DNA of 64,000 bases, taken from positions 14,756,001 through 14,820,000 of the forward strand of contig OX335657.1 in assembly GCA_946894095.1 (NCBI GenBank), given 5' to 3'. This document shows positions 55,621-64,000 of the stretch, piece after piece; position 1 is the first letter of the stretch; every line of letters starts with the position of its first letter. The notes under the pieces were generated by a model. The model was not told the origin of the DNA, searched no databases, and saw only the letters and a list, made by a program, of their open reading frames with translations. Origin of the DNA: Incurvaria masculella. Taxonomy: Eukaryota; Arthropoda; Insecta; Lepidoptera; Incurvariidae. The position numbers were made by a program, and so were the translations under genes.

Positions 55621-56191
55621 ACTGACCTATCGGGGTCCTGCGTGAAGATGCCGCCGAAGCCGCTGCTGCTGGCGCGCGGCGGGTGGGAGCGGCTGCGCTG
55701 TGAGTGCGGCGACGGCGGCGACGCGGCGGTGACGGCGCAGGCGCGCCGCGTGCGCCGTCTGGACGACGCCAGAGCGCCGCCGTCATGACGCGGCTCTGGC
55801 CCAACTCTCTGGAGGTGAGGCCGCCTCCGCCTATGCTTCCTCAACGACGACGGTTGATATGAATTTAGAACGTACACCTGAATGATTTAGATTATTCATA
55901 GATGTCATTATGGTGATCAAGATGTTGCTCTTCACCAATGTATACATAAGGTTCTTTGTGAGCATTAGTAATCAATCAATCACTGTAAACAAGTTTGTAT
56001 GTATCACTGAAAAAAAAATACAATAACAACCTGGCAACGTTTCTTGTCGTCGCCAGAAGTAATCGAACCGACAGAAAAAAAATTACGAATCCAAGTGTGT
56101 AATTACTGGAGGAAATAAAAAACTGAAACTGTAGACAAGCCTAAGGCTCTGCCTATTTTTTTCTTGGTCTTCCCCAGCATTTCTTCCAGCT

Positions 56192-56911
56192 TTAGGGCCG
56201 AGTGCACGACGCCTCGTAAAATATTATCCGTTACTGATTACATTTGACGATGATGTGACAGCTAATCGCCCATCATATGAAATTGAGTTGCACGTAGCAT
56301 ATTTTCGTCAACGGTATCTTGCCAGGCGTCAGACCACAAATAGTCCCTCGAAACAATCGGCAAAAATGTTTGCTGTATGGCAACCCTCAGCACCGCCTGA
56401 GCTGACATAGTACTGTCCTTCTTCCACAGTATATTATCAGAGACAGACACAATTGTAGCACCATCTAGCGACAATCATTCGTACTAACAAACAAAACAGT
56501 TGCTCTTGGAGCCGCGGTGTGGCGCTACTAGCGCCCAATATGTCGGCTTGCTATCAGCTGTTGGTAGCACCATATATTACATAGAATTGGCGCCGAAATT
56601 TTTAATCCGTGAAACCGAGTGACAGGCTAAAAACAAAGCATTGTATTCCATTAATGGCGACGTTTGCCTATTATTTAAGGTCCAATAAGACGGCAAAAAT
56701 GTAAAAATAGGGACTTTTGACACTTTGAATTATTACTTTATCGTGATTTTGACGGTGATCAATGGGTCGGGAGTGATTACGGATCGCGGTTAGCATCAGC
56801 GATCAACGTAATGTTTAAGTTTCGTGCAACGCAAATTTTGACTGATCAGTCTTTAATCATACGTTGACGGTGACGTTGACGTGCACGACGGTACGTGCAA
56901 CCCGGCCTTAG
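56192..56911. mobile_element. Larger relative of the TTAGGGCCGAGTGCACG MITE
   Basis: 720 bp between TTAGGGCCGAGTGCACGACG and GTACGTGCAACCCGGCCTTA; the interior is unrelated and carries no convincing gene. It lies in the pseudogene's first intron. Confidence 0.6.
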
Positions 56912-57426
56912 AGCTTTCTGGTTAGTCACTATATATTAGTCTAGTAATTCACTCGCTTTTTGACACCCCTTACCCCCCAAAGTTTTTAAGTTTCCAACAT
57001 TAATACCAGGTCGACTGATACGATAAGAAGTATCGCAGTTCTCATTTGGCGAGTGGCTTAGCAGCGTAAGTTACATTTTAAAGACGTGTTTTATTTTTTG
57101 TTTTAGTTGTGTATCCATTGCATTTATCCTGCTTTCTGCTCATTGTGTGTGTAATTGAAGTACTCTTTGACAAAACATTATTGGTCAGAGTTTTTTGGTA
57201 TGCGTGTTTACCATTGTTTAGTATGAGACTGTTTGTTTATCCAATAGACATTGCAAAGAAAACGCCAGCCACATCCGTGTCCCTGTTTCTGCATTAAAAC
57301 CAACGATTATTAAAGCCTTGATCGTAATCAGAACGTACCTTCTATTGGAACCTTTAACCAATGGATTGTAGTTTTTCGAGTCTGATTCTTGTGATTAAAA
57401 TGTGGGTTTTCAATGGCATCTGATAT

Positions 57427-57729
57427 TTTTAGGGTTCCGTACCCAAAGGGTGAAAACGGAACCCTATTACTAAGCCTCCGCTGTCCGTCCGTCCGTCCGT
57501 CTGTCCGTCTGTCATAGGGCTGTATCTCAGTAATCGTAACAGATAGACAGCTGAAATTTTCACAGAGTGTGTATTTATTTTGCCGCTATAACAACAAATA
57601 GGTAAGATTAAGAAATAATTAAAATTAAAGGGGGTCCCCATACAAAAAACGTGATTTTTTGTATACATTTTTTTACGATGGTACGGAACCCTTCGTGTGC
57701 GAGTCCGACTCGCACTTGGCCGGTTTTTT
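57427..57729 (-). repeat. Lepidopteran ~285 bp dispersed repeat
   Basis: Full-length copy on the - strand: AGGGTTCCGTACCCAAAGGG at the left, CTCGCACTTGGCCGGTTTTT at the right, with a GTCCGTCCGTCCGTC tract. Confidence 0.88.
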
Positions 57730-57775
57730 GAAAAGCTTCTACCTAAATTAACATTATTAATTGTGTACGTCCGAT

Positions 57776-57885
57776 TATGTACCTGGACATTGATAGCTAT
57801 ACCATGTAATGAGATTAGCCCAACAAACCACTTGGAAACTAGTTGCCATGTCAGGACCATCCTTGTATTGCTCGGCTCGGCGGAT
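57776..57885 (-). mobile_element. SINE tail fragment
   Basis: GTACCTGGACATTGATAGCT, GAGATTAGCCCAACAAACCA and GTTGCCATGTCAGGACCATC; lies next to a dispersed repeat. Confidence 0.5.
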
Positions 57886-58147
57886 AGACATATTGTTTAT
57901 TATCAGAAAGCGTCTATCGAGTTTATAGAAATTAATTCGAAACTATTCTTCGCTTCACCTGTTTCCATCTGTTTCCATTGTAATGTGTAGCTCTTGTGCG
58001 TGTGAATGTTGTCACGTTCGAGAAGGATTTATTAGTCTGCGTAAGGAATGTTTACAATTGCACTGTCTTTGATGTACTGACCTATCAAAAAACGCATTGT
58101 CGAAATGTTATTCACTAAATCTCGATCTTTAGCATTATATTATTGAG

Positions 58148-58407
58148 CGACTGGATGGAAAGCACGGTCAATTTTCATTGCCGATTCTATTATCGTTCTT
58201 TCAATGCGATGGTACCAACCCGGACGGGATTAATCCTGCCACATAGCAAGTAAGGAAGTGAACCAACCATTTTACGTGGAATCCGAACCACGGCCAGCCT
58301 CAACGGTTGAAAATGGTCACCCATCCAGAACCCAACCGCGCTCAGAGATGCTTCACCCAGCTTATCAAATCGGAATGCTTCGCGCCACTGGGCTACCGAG
58401 CCTGACG
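58148..58407 (-). mobile_element. 5S rRNA-derived SINE, head and part of body
   Basis: Retains the head (AGGCTCGGTAGCCCAGTGGC in SINE sense, then GATGGGTGACCATT) and the CCGTGGTTCGGATTCCACGT block; the tail is missing. It lies in the pseudogene's first intron, 104 bp before pseudo-exon 2. Confidence 0.8.
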
Positions 58408-58735
58408 AAATTCCAAATGGAAGATAGCCATCCAAATATAATGTCTGAGCTGTTTAGTCCGATGAAATGTTTTATTGAAAAGGTAAAATAATGATGCGAT
58501 TATCTCCCAGAACATGAACCGACGGCACGAGGAGGCGCGGGCGGCGCCCGCGCAGCTCGCGAAGGCCTCGGACGAGCGCTTCTATGCGGAGTACGTGCGG
58601 GCGCGTCGCACGGAGCGGACGCGCATGCTGTCTCGCGCGCGCGACCGCTTCTTCCGCGCCCAAAACCATCCTTAGGTTCGTTGATTATTGTCTGCTTATT
58701 GAACTTTGAAAATATGGAATGTTACATGTATGTAT

Positions 58736-58886
58736 GTATAATCGACCGTGAAGCAAGGACACATTAATTAAAGAAAGATCCCTGTAAAAATAACTACTTT
58801 ACGGATATACTGCAAGGCTGGACCCGAACCAGCAAAACATACCATTCGCGGTTATTGCATCTAACCAATTTCGCCACCTGCTGTAT
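58736..58886 (-). mobile_element. tRNA-derived SINE, near full length
   Basis: In SINE sense: CAGGTGGCGAAATTGGTTAG (box-A-like), GCTGGTTCGGGTCCAGCC (box-B-like), then CAGTATATCCGTAAAGTAGT and TTAATTAATGTGTCCTTGC to a TACATACAT tail. The acceptor stem does not pair well, so this is not a functional tRNA gene. Confidence 0.7.
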
Positions 58887-59112
58887 TTGGAATTCTTCTA
58901 CAGTCCCTCTTCCCGTAATCAATGCCTCCTGCTAACACAGTATTTAAGAATATACCTACACACATTTATTTAACGCTATACCTGCGTTACGGACCTTGAC
59001 TGCAAAGATAAAACATTCAAACATATTGCCGTCGTCACCAAAATCGTATTCGGCTGACATAAGTAAATATACTTTTTCGTGCTAAGCATATTCTAAGGAT
59101 CAGGAGAATTAC

Positions 59113-59168
59113 ATGGATGTTTCTTTAATTAATGTTTCCTAGCTTCACGGTCTATAATACATACATAC
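59113..59168 (+). mobile_element. tRNA-derived SINE tail fragment
   Basis: TTCTTTAATTAATGTTTCCT and AGCTTCACGGTCTATAATAC match the tail of the SINE at 58,736-58,886. Confidence 0.6.
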
Positions 59169-59551
59169 ATGTCACATTCCTTGGAATAAGCGACGTACAT
59201 GCTTAGTACGAAAAAGTATATTTACATTTGAAAATATGCATATTAGCTAACTCAGGTATGCGGCCAGTTTACAGGTAGCAGATGCTAAAGGTACTGAATA
59301 TGAAGTACGATACATAATTATATTTTATATCATAGATATTGCTTAACATTAATATTAAATATTGCCTGACGTTGTAAGCAGCCAAATATGCCCTAGACAC
59401 AATGCACCAAGCACCCGCGAATCTCGCTCGTGTCATCCTGTCAGTGGGAGACTTTTCAAACACTGGAAAACAATGAACAACAGTGCACAAGAAAACATAG
59501 GAAAATTTATGATAAATTTATTGAAAAGATAACAGTCAAATAGAGATCATT

Positions 59552-59576
59552 ACCTAACCTAACCTAACCTAACATT
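59552..59576. repeat. Short interstitial CCTAA tract
   Basis: Four perfect CCTAA units in a row within the pseudogene's second intron. Confidence 0.8.
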
Positions 59577-60984
59577 ACTTACCCTTTGCTTGTTTTCTTT
59601 ATACTATATTGATATTACATAAAAGGACATTAATAAAAAATTAAAGGCCTAAATTATGAATTTTTCCATGTTTTAAAATACATAGTTCGTGATTCCAGAA
59701 CCAAATTAAATCCAACCGTTCGCCTTGAAAATGTTGCTTTACTTTGGACCCTCTGCTCCTGAAAGTCCAATATGCTTTCACCTTCAATTGAAGTGCTGAC
59801 TCTTCTCTTCCCGCAGCATATTGTCTGACTTCTCGCAACCGGCTGCGTAACGTAATCCGATCGGCGAATTTCCGCAGCTATCGATGATAAAGCGGTCGTA
59901 TTACTTGCTGGCAAACTGGTTGAAGGGGGGAGTTTGTTTCCTTGGGGCAGATCTTTGTTTTCCTTGCGATACTCTTTTGTTTACATTGTCTGCAGAGCGT
60001 TTACAGAGTGCGCGACGTTGAAGGAGCGGGAACAGCAGGTCGTTTTTCAAAAACAACTCAAAAACGAAAAGGAAGAGCTCAAGCGCGAAAATGATAGCTA
60101 AGCTCTAGGTTCGTCCTAAATAGATTCATTTATATTTTCATTTTGGCTATTGAATAGATATTCCTGAAACGTGAATCTGCTTCTCGCTTGGTTTTATTAT
60201 AATTCCGGGAACGGGAAGAAGGTCTAAACTTTTCCACGAAGATAATAAGAAAAGGTCACGAAATCGACTTCTCGCGAATAAGGAGCATCAACAGATCATA
60301 ACGAGCCAGTGAGTATTGTACTTATTTCTGTGACGCTATTCACATCGGTAAAGTGTGTCTGCCGAATTTCGTGTGATTTACCCCTTTACGCGCGACGGTT
60401 GTGAAAATCGCTGAGGTTTTCATTAGAATGCGGGAGAGCTCGGAGCGTGCCCGAATGGAGAGGGATGAGAATCTGTGTCTGGAGCAGATAGACAACGAGA
60501 AATCCCGAAAGCAGGCAGCCGAAATAAAACGTTTTGAGGACAATTTCGTTAGTACTTTTTACCAATAGTCCTAGGAAATATATTTGGAATAAAGCCTCTT
60601 CTTTGTTCGGTAATATTGCCAGAATTTGTTAAGCTGTTTATCATGGAAATAACACTTTACAAAAGGGCAAAACGTTTGAATGCGCACGAAACCGCTGAGG
60701 TGATTGTTTACGCGAAAATAAGCACTACCATTGTTTTGTTCTAAAACCTAAAAAAACTTACATTCTTGTCTCGTGACCTCGATAAAATATATCGGATATG
60801 CAGCAGTGTGCTGCATGTGGTGATATCCAGTGAAGTTTCTTAGCGGTTCCTTCTTCACTGAGTTGATCGAACCAGCGGATCGACCAAGAACCCCGCACAA
60901 ATCGTATGGGAATTGGCTCCCGGTCAAATTGGCTGAAACTGTCAACTGTCTATATCATCTTTTGGCCATCAGTTTTGAACTCAG

Positions 60985-63900
60985 CAACCTCTTCTTCTTC
61001 TTCTTTTTAGGGTCCTACTTTTGGGTCCCTTTTAATGGCTTTCGTGCATCTAACACATTTCGCCAATGTCAAAGTTCATAGCTATATACAAATAGTGTAA
61101 AAGGTTCTGAAATTAGTTGCCAACGAAACATAAAAGAAAATCATAATTTAAGATCATTTGCACTGATAAATGAAGCAAGTAACTTTAGAATTTTAAAGTT
61201 AGATGAAGAGAGCAAGCAATTAATATTGGTAGGAAGAGGAATTTGGAGTAGAGGAAGGTAATCGTATAAAGGAGCAGTTTTATTAATAAGAGGACAACAG
61301 AAAAATATATGTTCCAAATTCCCGTCATCAAGGCCACATTCGCACACTGATGAGTCTTTAATATGAAGTCTAGCCAAATGAACAGGGGAACAGCAGTGGC
61401 CTATTCTAAGGCGGCAAATAATAGAAGTTGAAGATTTATTAATTTTGATACGATGAAACCAAGGCTTAGCAGGGATGTTAGGCTGGATCTTGGCGTAATT
61501 TGAACCCTTAAATCTACTAGAGTTAGCCCACAATTTGGTCCAATTTTCAGTAAGAGATTTTTTTGGGAGAGCAATTAAATCATGTGGGTAGTTTCTATAT
61601 GGGATTTTATCCCCTCGCAGAACAGCTTGTTTAGCAAGATCATCTACCCGGTGATTGGGCAGGATGCCTGAGTGAGACGGAATCCATGCAAAGACTATTT
61701 GTTTGTCCGGGTTATTGTAGAGAATGTCTTTAATGGAAAAAGGAATAGGATTTTGTGTGTTAGAATGAAAGGGGTTCTGAGTGAGAGATTGAAGAGCACT
61801 ACGGGAATCAGAAAATATTATAAATTTATTAGATTTTTTTAATAATAATGAAAACTTGACTGCCTCCAGTAATGCCGTTGATTCACCAGTGAAAACTGAT
61901 GACTCTGGAGGGCATTTAATTAGTTGGTAGATGTTGCTGTTCTTATGAAATACTGCAGCTCCAACACTGCCTTCCTCCGTGAGTTTGGAGGCATCAGTAA
62001 AAATATACTCCCACCCTTCCCAGTTTTCAGATAGGATGGAATGAAAGACTTCATTAGCATTTGGAGACTCTTTTTCAATGCCAAAAAAAGGAATTACTTC
62101 TACATTGCTCGTAACTACTTGAAAAGGGTATGAAAACATTGGTAAGGAGTTAGAACGGAATACTGGAGCCTTGACATTATTGAACTTACGATAACTTTTT
62201 ACAAGTCTGGTGGGAGCCTTTTTTTCCCAATATTTCGCAGTATGAGAAAATCGGGATAGTAAATTTAGTTTCGGAATTATTGGATGATGTAAGAAATAGC
62301 TTGCCCTGAACAAGAAACGATCAGCCAAGAACTGACGGCGAAAATAAAGAGGAGGTTCAACGCATTCTACTTGCAGAGCATTTATAGGACTTGATTTCAT
62401 GGCACCTGTTATAATACGCAGGCATTTGTTTTGGATAATGTTAAGCTTATTAAGAGCAGTTCTATTGCAGGGTTCTAAAATATAGGAACCGTAATCCAAA
62501 TGACTTCGTATTATTGCATTGTACAATAACTTGAGGTAGTATGGATGAGCTCCCCACCAAACCCCAGCTAGAGTGCGTATAATGTTAATATTTTTTTCAC
62601 ATTTTTTTATTACATAATTTAGATGAGAGACACCTGTCATTTTTGAATCCAGGATTATGCCAAGGAATTTAGTTTGAATATGTAATGGAATAATTGTATT
62701 GTTGTATGTGATAGTGATAGGGGGTACAATTCTTTTTCTACTGAATACTACTATAGAGCTCTTTTGGGCTGACAGTTCCAACCCATGTTCAGTTAACCAT
62801 GTGTTCAAAGATCTTAGCGAGTATTCAATTTGTTCAGCTCCTTTAGGAATAGATTTATGGGGTGAGTATATTAGTAAATCATCCGCATATTGCAGGACAC
62901 GTGAAAAGGAGTTTATTGATCTGTCAAGATCATGGGTGTAAATATTATAAAGTAAAGGACTGAGAACAGAGCCTTGTGGTAAACCTTTCCAGATTATTCT
63001 AGAGTCGTTTGATTGTTCCTCTACTCTTAACATTATTGTTCTTTGAGATAATATATTAAAAATATATGCAACAATTTTTTCTGGTATATGTAGATTTAGC
63101 ATTTTTTGTTTGAGCTTTGGTAGGAGGACATTATCGTAAGCTGCAGATATGTCTAGGAATGCAGCCACAACAGACTCGTCCCGAGAAAAAGAAAGTCGAA
63201 TATCGGTAGTGAAAATCCCCAAACTATCCATTGTACTTCTGCTTTTCCTAAATCCATATTGTGTTTTAGCAAGAAGTTCTCTGTGTTCCACGAACCATTC
63301 TAAACGGTTTTTGATTAAATGTTCTGTAATTTTGCATAAGGTAGAAGACAGAGCAATCGGACGGTAAGAGGAACCATCATTGGGGTCTTTACCAGATTTC
63401 AGGATTGGAATGATTATTTGAGTTTTCCAGGAGTCAGGAATTACCCCATAGTCAAAGAAGAAATTAATGATTTGTAAAAAGTATTCAAGGGTTGTATCTC
63501 TCGATTTAACCAGAAAAGAATAAGGAATCCCATCCAGCCCTGGGGAAGAATCCTTAACATGATTCAAAACAATTTTGAGTTCTTTTAATGAAAATGGAAC
63601 CTCCATGGGAGTACAACCTCCAACAAATGAATAAAGGGACGGGAGTTCATCTTCTGTAGGGGCGGATGGGGGGGCTAGCTTATTTAGGAATGAGTCTTTC
63701 CATGAAGCCGATGAAGGTATTGAAGCACTGTCTTCCGTGAAAACAGAACGGTACCTTTTAATATTGCGCCAAACTAATGAAGATGAAGTGTTAGGTGAGA
63801 GAGAAAGGCAAAAATTTTGCCATCCATTACGTTTTTTATTTTTAAGAGTACATTTAGTAACTGCTTGAATTTTGCGTAAATTTAAAAAGTTTTCATCAGT

Positions 63901-64000
63901 CATAAACTCTTCATATAAAGTTTCGGCATAGGAACGGTCACGAACAGATTTGGTACATTCGGAATCCCACCATGGAGGAGAAAGGCGATGATTTTTTGAT
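60985..64000 (-). mobile_element. RNase H-bearing LINE, 3' part, running off the right edge
   Basis: Carries a large - strand ORF plus a short 3' UTR that ends in an AAG-rich tail near 60,990 (CTTCTTCTTCTTC on the + strand). The 5' part lies beyond the window. It separates the CFAP210 pseudogene's exon 5 from any later exons. Confidence 0.85.
61141..64000 (-). CDS. LINE ORF2, reverse transcriptase and RNase H (partial)
   Basis: Stop TAA at 61,141-61,143. The frame stays open to the right edge (over 950 residues here), with RLSPPWWDSEC near 63,960, the linker that follows the endonuclease, so the N-terminus is missing. Reverse transcriptase motifs are GLDGIPYSFL, SYRPIALSSTLCK, AFLDISAAYDNV, KGLPQGSVLSPLLY and catalytic YADD (~62,885). 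RNase H motifs are FTDASKLTEEG (~61,990), SDSRSALQSL and IPSHSGILPNHRVDDLAK. A C-terminal CECG...H...CC motif ends the protein. No internal stop. The RNase H points to the I/Jockey-like assemblage; clade unresolved. Confidence 0.92.
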   Translation of the reverse strand, partial: SKNHRLSPPWWDSECTKSVRDRSYAETLYEEFMTDENFLNLRKIQAVTKCTLKNKKRNGWQNFCLSLSPNTSSSLVWRNIKRYRSVFTEDSASIPSSASWKDSFLNKLAPPSAPTEDELPSLYSFVGGCTPMEVPFSLKELKIVLNHVKDSSPGLDGIPYSFLVKSRDTTLEYFLQIINFFFDYGVIPDSWKTQIIIPILKSGKDPNDGSSYRPIALSSTLCKITEHLIKNRLEWFVEHRELLAKTQYGFRKSRSTMDSLGIFTTDIRLSFSRDESVVAAFLDISAAYDNVLLPKLKQKMLNLHIPEKIVAYIFNILSQRTIMLRVEEQSNDSRIIWKGLPQGSVLSPLLYNIYTHDLDRSINSFSRVLQYADDLLIYSPHKSIPKGAEQIEYSLRSLNTWLTEHGLELSAQKSSIVVFSRKRIVPPITITYNNTIIPLHIQTKFLGIILDSKMTGVSHLNYVIKKCEKNINIIRTLAGVWWGAHPYYLKLLYNAIIRSHLDYGSYILEPCNRTALNKLNIIQNKCLRIITGAMKSSPINALQVECVEPPLYFRRQFLADRFLFRASYFLHHPIIPKLNLLSRFSHTAKYWEKKAPTRLVKSYRKFNNVKAPVFRSNSLPMFSYPFQVVTSNVEVIPFFGIEKESPNANEVFHSILSENWEGWEYIFTDASKLTEEGSVGAAVFHKNSNIYQLIKCPPESSVFTGESTALLEAVKFSLLLKKSNKFIIFSDSRSALQSLTQNPFHSNTQNPIPFSIKDILYNNPDKQIVFAWIPSHSGILPNHRVDDLAKQAVLRGDKIPYRNYPHDLIALPKKSLTENWTKLWANSSRFKGSNYAKIQPNIPAKPWFHRIKINKSSTSIICRLRIGHCCSPVHLARLHIKDSSVCECGLDDGNLEHIFFCCPLINKTAPLYDYLPLLQIPLPTNINCLLSSSNFKILKLLASFISANDLKL

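Larger units (their letters stand above)
55648..60547 (+). pseudogene. Second, decayed copy of the CFAP210-like gene (exons 1-5)
   Basis: Five blocks match exons 1-5 of the upstream gene in order and orientation. 55,648-55,814 has LLLARGGWERLR then MTRLWPNSLE in another frame (net +5 nt). 58,511-58,675 has NMNRRHEEARA and DERFYAEYVR, with 11 bp missing near its end so the frame shifts. 59,996-60,108 has ECATLKEREQQ and a TAA stop. 60,219-60,308 is 1 bp short relative to exon 4. 60,427-60,547 is intact (MRESSERARMERDENLCLEQ). Splice sites are mostly preserved and introns are retained, so this is a segmental duplicate rather than a retrocopy. Exon 6 is not seen before the LINE that begins near 61 kb; further exons may lie beyond the right edge. 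Four independent lesions argue for a pseudogene; errors in assembly are less likely to hit four exons. Confidence 0.8.

Noticed and set aside
55508..55877. Antisense frames of 95-98 codons rich in Arg/Ala/Pro/Ser
   Set aside because: They are the complement of GC-rich pseudo-exon 1 and have no independent support.
58812..58886. Possible tRNA gene on the - strand
   Set aside because: A and B boxes are present but the acceptor arm does not pair and the block continues into a repeated SINE tail.

Overview
This is a stretch of animal nuclear DNA, almost certainly from a moth or butterfly (Lepidoptera). The evidence is GT-AG introns, AT-rich spacers packed with short dispersed repeats of lepidopteran type (a ~285 bp repeat opening with ACCGGCCAAGTGCGAG, and 5S rRNA-derived SINEs), insect-type CCTAA tracts, and RTE, CR1/Jockey-like, Ty3/gypsy and PIF/Harbinger transposons. 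There is no bacterial-style gene organisation. The species cannot be named from the sequence.

2.3-30.2 kb: one host gene on the + strand. Its 12 small exons are spread over 28 kb and are easy to miss because each is only 67-176 bp. Joined at GT-AG sites with consistent phases they give an uninterrupted 500-residue, highly charged coiled-coil protein. It resembles CFAP210 (CCDC173), a trichoplein/TPH-type protein inside ciliary and flagellar doublet microtubules. The introns are filled with MITEs, SINEs and one long CR1/Jockey-type LINE (about 22.2-26.5 kb). Exon 2 is followed by two or three decayed tandem copies. Exon 11 is present twice, encodes the same peptide both times, and cannot be used twice in one transcript without shifting frame.

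30.2-41.1 kb: intergenic DNA. It holds a young Ty3/gypsy element on the - strand (33,270-38,424) with 402 bp LTRs that look identical, a 4 bp target duplication, intact gag and pol, and a -1 frameshift heptamer directly before the gag stop codon.

41.1-42.6 kb: the first three exons of a second + strand gene, encoding a SAM-like domain; its 3' part is not recognisable here.

42.9-55 kb: a transposon-rich block. It includes foldback MITEs, two decayed PIF/Harbinger copies facing each other as a 5 kb inverted repeat (43.8-48.8 kb), two full-length or near-full-length SINE insertions, and a minisatellite.

55.6-60.5 kb: exons 1-5 of a second copy of the CFAP210-like gene, in the same orientation and exon order but with frameshifts and a stop codon. 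It is read as a segmental-duplication pseudogene. From about 61 kb to the right edge lies the 3' part of a - strand LINE (reverse transcriptase plus RNase H) whose reading frame runs out of the window.

There are no CRISPR arrays, no intact tRNA or rRNA genes, and no recognised prokaryotic features. All functional names rest on reading motifs by eye, without database searches.
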